A stretch of 64,000 nucleotides of DNA from Ulvibacterium sp965248315 (GTDB lineage: Bacteria; Bacteroidota; Bacteroidia; Flavobacteriales; Flavobacteriaceae): positions 2,542,001 to 2,606,000 of the forward strand of contig NZ_CBDFIX010000002.1 in assembly GCF_965248315.1 (NCBI RefSeq), read 5' to 3'. Below are positions 47,876 to 56,329 of the stretch, in pieces; position 1 is the stretch's first letter, and each line of letters opens with the position of its first letter. The translations under genes were made by a program, and so were the position numbers. The notes under the pieces were generated by a model, which worked only from the letters and a program-made list of their open reading frames with translations, was not told the origin of the DNA and searched no databases.

Positions 47876-49153
47876 ATGTCGGTTATAAGCAGTATTACTT
47901 CCAAGGATGCTATTGCATTGGAGCAAAAATATGGAGCACAGAATTATCATCCCTTGCCTGTAGTTCTAAGTAGGGGTGAAGGAGTGTATGTTTGGGACGT
48001 TGAAGGACGCAAATATTTTGATTTCCTTTCTGCCTATTCGGCCGTAAACCAAGGACACTGTCATCCCAAAATCATATCCGCTCTAAAGGAGCAGGCAGAA
48101 AATTTAACACTTACCTCTCGCGCATTCTACAACGATATGCTCGGCAGGTACGAGAAATATGTTTCGGAGTATTTCGGATTTGATAAGGTGCTTCCAATGA
48201 ATACCGGGGCCGAAGCTGTTGAAACGGCCATTAAGTTGGCCCGTAAATGGGGTTATGAAAAGAAGGGAATTCATGCAAACAAAGCAAAAATAATAGTTTG
48301 TCAAAATAATTTTCATGGAAGGACCATCACCATCATATCGGCTTCCAATGACCCAACGGCCACGGAAAATTTTGGACCATTTACTCCAGGAATCATTTCC
48401 ATTCGTTACAATGACCTGAATGCGTTGCAAGAAGTTTTGAAGGACGGGGATGTAGCCGGATTTTTGGTAGAACCCATACAAGGAGAAGCCGGTGTTTATG
48501 TACCGGACGAAACTTATATTAAAGAGGCCTATGCCCTTTGTAAGGAAAACAACGTGCTTTTTATCGCAGATGAGGTTCAAACCGGTATCGCACGTACGGG
48601 AAGATTGTTGGCCACTTGTGGCAATTGCTCCTGCCCGGATAAGCTATGTAGTGGCACGCCGGAGGTTAAACCGAATATTTTAATTTTAGGCAAGGCTCTT
48701 TCCGGTGGGGTGTTCCCCGTTTCCGCAGTTTTGGCCAATACCGAAATTATGGATGTTATACGTCCCGGCAACCACGGTTCCACATTCGGAGGCAATCCAT
48801 TGGCCTGTGCCGTTGCTATTGCGGCCTTGGAAGTGGTAAAGGAAGAGGGCTTGGCAGAAAATGCCGATTATTTGGGCACCATTTTTAGGAAAGAAATGGA
48901 AAAGCTGATAGAGCGGACCGATCTTGTAAGGTTGGTTCGGGGGAAAGGACTTCTGAATGCCATAGTCATTAACGATACCGAAGATAGTTCCACGGCATGG
49001 AATATTTGTCTGGCCCTAAAGGAAAATGGACTTTTGGCCAAACCCACTCATGGGAACATCATTAGATTTGCACCTCCCTTGGTAATGACCGAAGAGCAAT
49101 TATTGGAATGTGTGGGCATCATTACAAAGACCATATTGGAATTTAAACAGTAA
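47876..49153 (+). CDS. rocD: Ornithine--oxo-acid aminotransferase
   Basis: A 425-residue PLP-dependent class III aminotransferase that converts ornithine and 2-oxoglutarate into glutamate-5-semialdehyde and glutamate. Signatures are NYHPLPVVLSRGEGVYVWD at the N-terminus, the PLP-phosphate and ring-stacking region NTGAEAVETAIKLARKWGY, FIADEVQTGIARTGR with the conserved Asp, and Schiff-base Lys273 in LILGKALSGG. Compared with the plain core there is a cysteine-rich insert (CGNCSCPDKLC) just before the active-site strand, which I have also seen in related Bacteroidota enzymes. It appears to be transcribed alone. Confidence 0.95.
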   Translation: MSVISSITSKDAIALEQKYGAQNYHPLPVVLSRGEGVYVWDVEGRKYFDFLSAYSAVNQGHCHPKIISALKEQAENLTLTSRAFYNDMLGRYEKYVSEYFGFDKVLPMNTGAEAVETAIKLARKWGYEKKGIHANKAKIIVCQNNFHGRTITIISASNDPTATENFGPFTPGIISIRYNDLNALQEVLKDGDVAGFLVEPIQGEAGVYVPDETYIKEAYALCKENNVLFIADEVQTGIARTGRLLATCGNCSCPDKLCSGTPEVKPNILILGKALSGGVFPVSAVLANTEIMDVIRPGNHGSTFGGNPLACAVAIAALEVVKEEGLAENADYLGTIFRKEMEKLIERTDLVRLVRGKGLLNAIVINDTEDSSTAWNICLALKENGLLAKPTHGNIIRFAPPLVMTEEQLLECVGIITKTILEFKQ

Positions 49154-49187
49154 AAACGTGTTTAAAAAGCAAAAAGCTTAAACTTTT

Positions 49188-49282
49188 TGTCGTTTTGAGC
49201 CTACCTTTGTCCGCGAACGGGCATAGTAGAGATACTTGGAAAGTTCTAAATCGAAACGCTTGGACTCTACTCAGGATGACAT
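49188..49282. repeat. Degenerate TGTCATTCTGAGC-type interspersed repeat
   Basis: TGTCGTTTTGAGCC at the left end and CTCAGGATGACAT at the right end are imperfect inverted arms. They resemble the TGTCATTCTGAGCG...GCTCAGAATGACA elements scattered between genes in Bacteroidota. The 95-base interior also reads in that style (GTAGAGATACTTGG, CTTGGACTCTACTC). It looks like a decayed REP/MITE-like copy. Only this copy was noticed in the window. Confidence 0.45.
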
Positions 49283-49322
49283 GTTTCGCTAATTTTAGAA
49301 ACGTTTTTGGTGTTTTAGTGCC

Positions 49323-49634
49323 CTAAAGTCCGGAGCCAAATCCGTCTGTTCCTATAAAGGCAATTATTGCGCCGAAATAAAGGATAATAAAAATCAGATA
49401 AATCAGTGCCACGGCCATCCCAATGTAGGATAGAATTCTCCCGGTCTTTACATTTTCATAACCGGTATACATCTCGGGATTGGCCATGTACAATTTTTCC
49501 GCTTTTTTGGCGCTGCTCAGGCCAATGATGCTAAAAATGATGGCAAAAGGGCCACAGCAAATGAATGCGCCCACAAGCGATACGATACCCATGGTGAGTG
49601 CATTACTTGCCCCAGGTAATGGATTTTGACTCAT
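49323..49634 (-). CDS. CCC-motif membrane protein
   Basis: A 103-residue protein with two transmembrane segments (ALTMGIVSLVGAFICCGPFAIIFSIIGL and ILSYIGMAVALIYLIFIILYFGAII, seen as hydrophobic blocks) joined by SSAKKAEKLYMANPEMYTGYENVKTGR. The ICCGPFAIIFSI region and the loop match the CCC-motif membrane protein family of flavobacteria. It is paralogous to the upstream gene (49648-49974), sharing the K-A/S-EKxYxxNPExY and VKTGRI/IKTGKI loop. The pair and a DUF2752 gene form a small minus-strand cluster. Function is unknown. Confidence 0.75.
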   Translation of the reverse strand: MSQNPLPGASNALTMGIVSLVGAFICCGPFAIIFSIIGLSSAKKAEKLYMANPEMYTGYENVKTGRILSYIGMAVALIYLIFIILYFGAIIAFIGTDGFGSGL

Positions 49635-49647
49635 ACTCTACTTTTTG

Positions 49648-49974
49648 CTATTCCTCTATTCCGTATTGCTCCATCATTTCCCTGGATTGTTCCAATATGG
49701 CATCCCAATCGCCTGTAGAAATAACGTAAATCCATCGGATTGCAACCAAAGCTGATAAAATCAATGCTATCAAAGCAACGATTTTACCTGTTTTTATTTG
49801 ACTTATATTATCGTACAACTCAGGATTTTCAGCATAGATTTTTTCCGACTTTCTGGCCATTATAAAAGCAATGGCGGAAGGAATAATTCCAATACCGGCA
49901 AAGCAACAGCATACGTATCCGAAAATTCCAAGAACAAGTATTAGAGTTGCATTAGGTAATTTTTGTTGTTCCAT
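49648..49974 (-). CDS. CCC-motif membrane protein (paralogue)
   Basis: A 108-residue protein with GIFGYVCCCFAGIGIIPSAIAFIMA as first helix, carrying the three-cysteine motif that names the family, then ARKSEKIYAENPELYDNISQIKTGKIVALIALILSALVAI as loop and second helix (seen as separate blocks). The C-terminus is acidic (EQSREMMEQYGIEE). It lies 13 bases upstream of its paralogue, so local duplication is likely. It resembles DUF4190-like proteins in layout. Function is unknown. Confidence 0.78.
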   Translation of the reverse strand: MEQQKLPNATLILVLGIFGYVCCCFAGIGIIPSAIAFIMARKSEKIYAENPELYDNISQIKTGKIVALIALILSALVAIRWIYVISTGDWDAILEQSREMMEQYGIEE

Positions 49975-49990
49975 TATATTTTAGGTTTAG

Positions 49991-50317
49991 TTAGATAAAT
50001 TTTAGGATATAATTCCCTAGGATAAGCCCAACACTTAGGATCATAAGCAAAACGACTATTTTATTGATGTAGGGAATCTTAAAAAAGACATCGGCCAATA
50101 AAAGGCCAAGTAAGGGAATAATTGTATACACAGCAGGGTACATATGGAACGCAGCAATAAAATCACCCTGAAATAAAAAGACTACCGAACGTTGCAATCC
50201 ACAACCCGGACAATCCATGCCCAGAATCTGCTTGCTAAAACAGGGTATCATATAATCCTTAATGCCTAAAGGCAACATTGCCAAAAAAAGATTCATCTCT
50301 TTAAATTGGTTTTTCAC
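49991..50317 (-). CDS. DUF2752 domain membrane protein
   Basis: A 108-residue protein with the DUF2752 signature PCFSKQILGMDCPGCGLQRSVVFLFQGDF (segment near residues 25-53, CPGCGxxR core) and two transmembrane helices (MYPAVYTIIPLLGLLLADVFF; KIVVLLMILSVGLILGNYIL). It is the first gene of the cluster with the two CCC-motif proteins, 16 bases upstream of them. Co-occurrence suggests a shared but unknown membrane role. Confidence 0.82.
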   Translation of the reverse strand: MKNQFKEMNLFLAMLPLGIKDYMIPCFSKQILGMDCPGCGLQRSVVFLFQGDFIAAFHMYPAVYTIIPLLGLLLADVFFKIPYINKIVVLLMILSVGLILGNYILKFI

Positions 50318-50358
50318 TTGAAAAATACCATTATTTTTGGGTATAATAAAATAAAAAC

Positions 50359-50901
50359 ATGGAGGATTTTGCTGTCGGCGATGTTGTAGAAGCTCTTGAT
50401 GACACCATTCGTGGAGTCGTTGTACACATAGCCGTCAATGAAATTACCATCGAAGATAAGGACGGTTTTCCCTTCAGCTATGCTCCCAACGAACTAGTAA
50501 AGGTTTCAGGTGGAATCACAGTGTCCAATGATGAGGTGACCCAAGTAAAAATGGAAAAAGAGCTTCCTGGTAAACCAACAAGAAAGGTTCCAAAGCCTAA
50601 GGAAAGGAATGCCCCAAAAATGGAAGTGGATTTGCACATAAACCAGTTGGTCAGATCATCAAAGGGCATGACCAACCATGAAATTTTAAACCTCCAGTTG
50701 GATACGGCCAAACATCAACTGGAATTTGCTATACGCCAGCGCATCCAAAAGGTAGTCTTTATCCATGGTGTAGGAGAGGGGGTATTACGCGAAGAGCTTA
50801 ACTATTTATTCGGACGGTATGGAAATGTGAAGTATTATGATGCGGACTATAAAAAATATGGACTGGGCGCTACTGAGGTTTTCATTCTTCAGAATTACTG
50901 A
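50359..50901 (+). CDS. Smr domain protein (Smr/MutS2-like)
   Basis: A 180-residue protein. The N-terminal about 55 residues form a small beta-barrel (FAVGDVVEALDDTIRGVVVHI) like the KOW-type region of DUF2027/MutS2-related proteins. A basic linker follows, then an Smr domain at about 95-178 with VDLHINQL (DxH), VVFIHGVGEGVLREELN (HGxGxGxLR) and a closing GATEVFI. Smr domains nick DNA or cut RNA, for example on collided ribosomes. There is no MutS ATPase. It converges with the lipoprotein gene at 50895, overlapping by seven bases. Confidence 0.85.
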   Translation: MEDFAVGDVVEALDDTIRGVVVHIAVNEITIEDKDGFPFSYAPNELVKVSGGITVSNDEVTQVKMEKELPGKPTRKVPKPKERNAPKMEVDLHINQLVRSSKGMTNHEILNLQLDTAKHQLEFAIRQRIQKVVFIHGVGEGVLREELNYLFGRYGNVKYYDADYKKYGLGATEVFILQNY

Positions 50902-51914
50902 TCGGTAGTTACCAAGGTTCCGAATGTCATGGTTTCAATTTCTTCCAAAGTAACATCATTACTTTCATCGGTATCTCTTTTCAATAGCAAGGAAAGACCA
51001 TCCAAAGTTATGGTGTGCGTATAGCTGACAATTCCATCGGCATTTGGTTCACTTGCCGTAGTAGACACCTTAATCGCCCCATCTATAGAGCTAAAATCTC
51101 CAACGATCATTTCTTGGGTAATTGAAGTGGAACAAGCCATGTCAGCTGTCGCTAATACGTTCAAAACGGTGTTTTTAAACTGCGACTGTGTTGTGGTTTT
51201 TAAGCTATCTATTCTGGGGGTTTCACCTGTTGGCGAATTCGCAAATAGACTTGTGGGTGCATCCAAGGAGATAAACTCATCGTTAAGCAATTTGTAGAGA
51301 CGGACAAAGTTGTCCGTTGGCGGGGTCCCGCAAATGGAAATAGCAATATTGCCGTAATTTGAAAATGGGACCTCCAAACTAGGACTGTTAGAGGTTGAGG
51401 TATTAAAATCGCCATATTCCAAAATAGAGGTATCCGTCAGCCGTTCTCCACTATCATTGGTAAGGGAAAGGTCGCTAATAGTAATATTATGATTGTATAT
51501 TTTGTCTCCGGCCGTTACACTGGAAACATTGGTTAGTATGGTAATTTCTCCTCCTGTAGCGAAGTTTTCGGCCAAAACGGTAGGTTCCAAAGGTGGTACG
51601 GCATCACAAAAATAACTTTCGCTTACATCATCTGTAAACAATCTATACAAAAGTTGAGGAGTTCCAGTAGTACTAATACTACTTGTGATCGACCCGTCCA
51701 AGGAGGTAGTATTTTCCAATAGCCCGCCGTTAAGGGTCAAAAGTAGTGCCTCGTCCCCATCAGTCTTAAAGAAAAAAGTGGTCTCGGTAGCATCATCCAC
51801 ATTGTTACAGGAATCAATACCCACATCATCGAAGTTAACCGCTTCAATCTGTAGGTCGCCATCATCACAGGAACAAAGCATTGCCAAAAAACTCAAAAAT
51901 AAGACTCGTTTCAT
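50895..51914 (-). CDS. Uncharacterised flavobacterial lipoprotein
   Basis: A 339-residue lipoprotein from the ATG at 51914 (MKRVLFLSFLAMLCSC, lipobox LCSC, then DDGD). The mature part is acidic and Ser/Thr-rich, with two related halves: each has a FKTDGDEALLLTLNGG/VRLYKLLNDEFISLDAP-type block and a GDKIYNHNITISDLSL/GIVSYTHTITLDGLSLL block, so an internal duplication of beta-sandwich-like units seems likely. I recognise no named family. The longer frame from 51941 adds nine residues before the signal and is rejected. It is divergent from the cysteine desulfurase gene. Confidence 0.6.
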   Translation of the reverse strand: MKRVLFLSFLAMLCSCDDGDLQIEAVNFDDVGIDSCNNVDDATETTFFFKTDGDEALLLTLNGGLLENTTSLDGSITSSISTTGTPQLLYRLFTDDVSESYFCDAVPPLEPTVLAENFATGGEITILTNVSSVTAGDKIYNHNITISDLSLTNDSGERLTDTSILEYGDFNTSTSNSPSLEVPFSNYGNIAISICGTPPTDNFVRLYKLLNDEFISLDAPTSLFANSPTGETPRIDSLKTTTQSQFKNTVLNVLATADMACSTSITQEMIVGDFSSIDGAIKVSTTASEPNADGIVSYTHTITLDGLSLLLKRDTDESNDVTLEEIETMTFGTLVTTDQ

Positions 51915-51955
51915 GGCCCAAATGTAAATGAAATATGTCATAAGTTTGTTCCACT

Positions 51956-51990
51956 TTGACTAGAAATTAACTTTAAATCGGTTAATTTTG
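51956..51990 (+). promoter_or_regulatory. Putative promoter of the cysteine desulfurase gene
   Basis: TTG at 51956-51958 and a perfect -7 TAATTTTG at 51983-51990, separated by 24 bases, slightly long. The ATG lies 26 bases after the -7 box. Confidence 0.55.
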
Positions 51991-52016
51991 GCAAGTTTAA
52001 TCCAAATAGATTTTTA

Positions 52017-53165
52017 ATGGAAAAGGTGTATCTGGACAATGCGGCCACTACCCAGGTAAGGAGTAGCGTAATCCATAAAATGCAGGAAGCATTGACCCAG
52101 TTTTATGGTAACCCTTCTTCTACCCATAGCTTTGGGAGGTCTGCCAAAACGGTGGTGGAGACTGCCCGAAAAACTATCGCCAAATACATGAATGCACATC
52201 CCTCGGAAATCATTTTCACATCGGGGGGTACCGAGGCGGACAATATGATCTTGCGCAGCGCTGTGCGCGATTTGGGGGTTACTACCATTATCACTTCCAA
52301 GATTGAACACCATGCAGTACTTCATACTGCCCAGGATTTGGAAAGGCAGGAGGGAATTAATCTGCGGTTTATTGATTTGGACGAATGGGGTAACCCTAAG
52401 CTTTCACATTTGGGGAAGCTGTTGCAAGAGGACGATACCAAAAAATTGGTAAGCCTTATGCATGTGAACAATGAAATTGGCAATAAAATAGCCATCGCAG
52501 AAATTTGTGGCCTATGTAAGAAACATGGTGCCTTTTTTCACTCGGACACGGTACAATCCATTGGCCACTATCCTTGGGACGTGGAGGAAACTCAGGTTGA
52601 TTTCCTTACCGCGGCGGCACATAAGTTTCATGGTCCAAAGGGTATCGGGTTTGCTTTTTTACGTAAAAATTCCGGTTTAAAGCCCTTAATTTCAGGAGGT
52701 TCCCAAGAGCGAGGTTTTAGGGCGGGGACAGAATCGTTTCATAATATCGTTGGACTGCAGGAAGCCTTTATTTCCGCCTATGATAACTTAGAAAAGGAAC
52801 AAGCTTACATAACCGAATTAAAAAAGTATTTCCTGGAAAGCATACAAAGGGAAATTCCCGAGATTCAGTTCAACGGTCTTTCCGGGGATTTGGAAAAAAG
52901 TACCTATACATTGGTCAGTGTACGTTTGCCTATAGATGCCGATAAGGCACTGCTTCTCCTGTTTCATTTGGATATCAAAGGCATCGCTTGTTCCAAAGGA
53001 AGTGCATGCCAATCCGGTAGTGACATGGGATCCCATGTACTTTCCGAAATATTGCCCGAAGAGGAGCTGAACAAGCCTTCGCTTCGCTTTTCATTTTCCA
53101 AATACAACACCCGGGAAGAGCTTGATTATGCCATTGAAGTTTTAAAGGATTTTATCGCGAGTTAG
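52017..53165 (+). CDS. Cysteine desulfurase family protein (NifS/IscS-like)
   Basis: A 382-residue PLP enzyme that removes sulfur from cysteine for Fe-S clusters or thio-modified tRNA. The start VYLDNAATTQV is typical. PLP Lys203 is in AAHKFHGPKGIG, preceded by FHSDTVQSIGH, and SGGTEADNMIL binds the cofactor phosphate. The mobile-loop region has Cys325 (GIACSKGS) and Cys331 (SACQSGS); the latter sits at the position of the catalytic Cys of IscS-like enzymes. It is not next to iscU or suf genes, so tRNA thiolation or another role is as likely. Its end overlaps the next convergent gene by 14 bases. Confidence 0.9.
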   Translation: MEKVYLDNAATTQVRSSVIHKMQEALTQFYGNPSSTHSFGRSAKTVVETARKTIAKYMNAHPSEIIFTSGGTEADNMILRSAVRDLGVTTIITSKIEHHAVLHTAQDLERQEGINLRFIDLDEWGNPKLSHLGKLLQEDDTKKLVSLMHVNNEIGNKIAIAEICGLCKKHGAFFHSDTVQSIGHYPWDVEETQVDFLTAAAHKFHGPKGIGFAFLRKNSGLKPLISGGSQERGFRAGTESFHNIVGLQEAFISAYDNLEKEQAYITELKKYFLESIQREIPEIQFNGLSGDLEKSTYTLVSVRLPIDADKALLLLFHLDIKGIACSKGSACQSGSDMGSHVLSEILPEEELNKPSLRFSFSKYNTREELDYAIEVLKDFIAS

Positions 53166-53820
53166 TTTTTACCTTTTTTCTATCCCTTCTTTTTTCGCGA
53201 TCATAAGGAAACTTTCGCGCTGCCAGCTTCATCATCCTATCAATGAGATCGTTGGTGTTTTTGCCCGATTTCTTATTGATTTTTTTTTCATATTTCCACA
53301 ACAACTTACCGGTTCTTCCATCACTTATCTTTACACCGATCCTTCCATAATCGGCATCGCCCAAAAAGTAATCTATCAAGCTGAATCCTTCGGGTATGCC
53401 CTTGGAAAGCAATATATTCAGATCCAGACTCCCACTAATAATTCCATCCACGCCAAGTAATTCACTTAATTGTTTGGTAGTGTATACATCTATGTTGGCA
53501 TAGGAAACGTTGTTTTGGGACAATAAGGCATTGGTGTTTTTTATGTTTTGAAACTCTACGGAGAACTTTTTCTTTTTCTTCCGTTGGGAAAAGTAGGTTT
53601 CCAGGGCATTTTGCACGGCGTAGCCTTCTTTTTCTTCCAGTTTTTTCAACTCATCCCTAGAGATCTCCTCCTTTAAGTCCAATTTGGTAATAAAAGGTAC
53701 AATGGCAAGGACCTGATGTCCATCGCTTAGAGCATCGAACTTATCGCTCTCATAAATGTTTTTCTGAGCATATAGAAAGGTGGAGGCAAGAAGTAGTGTA
53801 GCAAAAAGGACGTTCCTCAT
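53152..53820 (-). CDS. Secreted CsgG/TolB-N-like protein
   Basis: A 222-residue protein with signal peptide MRNVLFATLLLASTFLYAQ. The fold pattern resembles the anticodon-binding-like domain of CsgG/LpoB/TolB-N proteins: HQVLAIVPFITKLDL as the first strand, VQNALETYFSQR helix, TKQLSELLGVDGIISGSLDLN, and GRIGVKISDGRTGKLLWKYEKKI near the end. The C-terminus is highly basic. It follows the TonB-receptor gene by 35 bases in the same direction and may be co-transcribed with it. Function is unknown; an envelope role is likely. Confidence 0.55.
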   Translation of the reverse strand: MRNVLFATLLLASTFLYAQKNIYESDKFDALSDGHQVLAIVPFITKLDLKEEISRDELKKLEEKEGYAVQNALETYFSQRKKKKKFSVEFQNIKNTNALLSQNNVSYANIDVYTTKQLSELLGVDGIISGSLDLNILLSKGIPEGFSLIDYFLGDADYGRIGVKISDGRTGKLLWKYEKKINKKSGKNTNDLIDRMMKLAARKFPYDREKRRDRKKVKTNSR

Positions 53821-53855
53821 AAATTAAAAAAAAATATCATAATCTTATTGAATGG

Positions 53856-56324
53856 TTAAAAACCCATACTTAGGCGTAGGTTCAAAACCCGTGCGGTCAT
53901 AAAATTCGGTACGGCAAACTGCTGTTTACTGTCCACATCCCTGACCCAAGTATTGGTAATTGAGTTTTGGTTGTTAAAAAGGTTGAATACCTCAAACCCA
54001 ACACTCAACTCCTTAAAACTATATAACCAATGGTCTTTTGGGTATCTTTTATCCGCGTTTACAAAAATATGGGAAATTCCCAGATCTGCCCTTCTATAAT
54101 CTCTTAATCTATTCTGAAAAACATAGGGATCGGCATAGCTTGGAGAGCCTCCCGGTAACCCGGTATTGTAAACCAAGTTCAAATACATTCTTAAGTTAGG
54201 GATGTCCGGGATGTAATCTTGGAACAAAACCCCTAATTTTAAACGTTGGTCAGTAGGTCTGGAAATATAGCCTCTATCATTTATATTCTCCTCCGTTTTA
54301 AGATAACCGATACTTACCCAAGATTCTGTTCCTGGAACAAAAGCGCCACTCATTCTTAGTTCTCCACCATAGACGTATGCTTTTGCACTATTGTTTGCCC
54401 TATAACGGATACGAACATCCTCTAAGGTATACGGATTTACATTGTCCAGCTTTTTATAATACCCCTCTCCTATAAGGGTAAAAGGTCGGTTCCATAGGGT
54501 AAAGCTATATTCATTGCCCACAACTACATGAAGCGATTTCTGGGCCTTTACTTCTGGTCGTACAATACCGGAGCTATCCCTTAACTCCCTATAAAAAGGG
54601 GGTTGTTGATATATCCCTCCCGATATTCTAAAGAGTATATCCTTTTCCCAATTGGGTTTTATCGCCAATTGCGCTCTTGGGCTAAAAATGGTATGGGATA
54701 TCTTGGCCAAGTTGGTCCCGCTAACCGTCCAGTGCTGAGAACGTATTCCGATGTTGTAGTAAATATCATTACCTTTCCATGCTTTCCGGTCGCTTAATTG
54801 AATGAAACCTGAAAAACGATTGGTCTTCACGAAATTCCGGGAATTTATTCCCTCAAAGGGCACTAAGGGAGCTGTAAAGGGTTCCCCAGGTTCATTATTG
54901 TTGAATTCTGGAAAGGGAGGACGTACAGAAAACCCAGCGGAGTCTATAAACTCGGATTCCCTTAATTGGTCCCTAATATCCTCGTGTGTGTATTTAAGGC
55001 CCCATTCCAATGCTCTTTCATTATGCGCGTATTTGCCCTTGTGTGAAATATTTAAGATAAGCGCGTCCAAATCGTTTCTGGCCCTGTTAATTTGTGAACC
55101 CAAACCTCTGGATGAGGTTACCTCTCCCAAGGTCTCGCTGCCAAGATTGGTATCTATTTCACCTAGTTCATATTGGGCTATTACATCCGAGTATTCTTCC
55201 TCCGTAGTATGGTAAATGGATGAAATAAGTTTTAGATTCACTTTATCGTTCAGGAAATAATCGCCCTTTAAGGCGGCCAATTGTGTATTGTAGGTATTGT
55301 TTTCCCTACCTTGATAGAAAACGACAAGTGCTCTGGGATCGTTCAAGGTTCCGAAATTAGTCTGCCGGTTCAAAGGCTCATTTTGATAATCGTTCAAGGA
55401 AATGTTGCCTAGGAAACCTAACTGGAATTTCTTTGAAAAATTATAGGTCATATAGCTCTGTATATCGGCAAAAACTGGATTAAAATTGGTATTGGTCTGC
55501 TGGCTATTTACAAGAAGGCTATTGTTGCGATAACGAACACCGGAGATACTCGTGAAATTTTTGTTTTTGGAAACGGTTTCCACCACGGCACTTGCCCCCA
55601 GGAAACTTAAATCCAATTGTATGCCAAAGTTGACCGGGTTTTTGTAAGTGATGTCCAATACCGAAGATAGTTTATCTCCGTATTTTGCTTGAAATCCACC
55701 GGGTGAGAACCTAACGTCCTTTGCCATATCGCTATTTACAAAACTTAAGCCTTCCTGTTGCGCCGATCGGATAAGAAAAGGACGGTACACCTCTATTTCA
55801 TTAATGTAAACCAGGTTTTCATCATAATTTCCACCACGTACGGAATATTGAGTGCTCAACTCGTTGTTGGAGGAAACTCCAGGCAGTAGTTTTAAGATAT
55901 TTTCTACTCCCGCATTGGCTCCTGGTATTTTTCGTAATTCCTGTGGAGCTATTACGGCAATACCTTCTACACTTTTCCTACCGGTGGGGGTAACGGTAAT
56001 TCCGTCAATTTGAATAGCGTCCACCTTCATTATCGGATTAAACTCATATGTCTCGTTGGTGATAAGTATCAAATCCTTGAGAATAACACTTTTATGCCCT
56101 AAATGCGAAAAAGTAATCGTTGTTTTTTCATCCGCTACAATTTCTAACAAGTAAAACCCATTTGCATCGGAAAATGTACCTGTTCTGCCAGAAGAAATAT
56201 TTACATTGGAAAGCGGTACCTTCCTTTCATCCAAAATTACGCCCGTAATAGTGGCAGTCTGTGCATTTGCGAAAAAGGCAAGACAGAATATCAGAAGTGC
56301 AGGAATGTACTTTAGGCATTTCAA
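53856..56324 (-). CDS. TonB-dependent receptor with carboxypeptidase-regulatory-like N-terminal domain
   Basis: An 822-residue outer-membrane receptor. After the signal peptide (KYIPALLIFCLAFFANAQ), residues 23-105 form a CarboxypepD_reg-like domain (TITGVILDERKVPLSNVNI, GFYLLEIVADEKTTITFSHLGH). The plug at about 110-230 has LRKIPGANAGVENILKLLPGVSSNNELSTQYSVRGG in segments, and the 22-strand barrel ends in RLSMGF with terminal Phe, the usual insertion signal. No SusD partner lies nearby, so it is not a classic polysaccharide locus. It is five bases from the upstream M23 peptidase gene, and the two are probably one unit. Substrate unknown. Confidence 0.92.
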   Translation of the reverse strand: MKCLKYIPALLIFCLAFFANAQTATITGVILDERKVPLSNVNISSGRTGTFSDANGFYLLEIVADEKTTITFSHLGHKSVILKDLILITNETYEFNPIMKVDAIQIDGITVTPTGRKSVEGIAVIAPQELRKIPGANAGVENILKLLPGVSSNNELSTQYSVRGGNYDENLVYINEIEVYRPFLIRSAQQEGLSFVNSDMAKDVRFSPGGFQAKYGDKLSSVLDITYKNPVNFGIQLDLSFLGASAVVETVSKNKNFTSISGVRYRNNSLLVNSQQTNTNFNPVFADIQSYMTYNFSKKFQLGFLGNISLNDYQNEPLNRQTNFGTLNDPRALVVFYQGRENNTYNTQLAALKGDYFLNDKVNLKLISSIYHTTEEEYSDVIAQYELGEIDTNLGSETLGEVTSSRGLGSQINRARNDLDALILNISHKGKYAHNERALEWGLKYTHEDIRDQLRESEFIDSAGFSVRPPFPEFNNNEPGEPFTAPLVPFEGINSRNFVKTNRFSGFIQLSDRKAWKGNDIYYNIGIRSQHWTVSGTNLAKISHTIFSPRAQLAIKPNWEKDILFRISGGIYQQPPFYRELRDSSGIVRPEVKAQKSLHVVVGNEYSFTLWNRPFTLIGEGYYKKLDNVNPYTLEDVRIRYRANNSAKAYVYGGELRMSGAFVPGTESWVSIGYLKTEENINDRGYISRPTDQRLKLGVLFQDYIPDIPNLRMYLNLVYNTGLPGGSPSYADPYVFQNRLRDYRRADLGISHIFVNADKRYPKDHWLYSFKELSVGFEVFNLFNNQNSITNTWVRDVDSKQQFAVPNFMTARVLNLRLSMGF

Positions 56325-56329
56325 ACCCT

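Noticed and set aside
53856..56324. SusC of a polysaccharide utilisation locus
   Set aside because: The TonB receptor has no SusD, glycosidase or sensor gene next to it and lacks the length typical of SusC (about 1000 residues).
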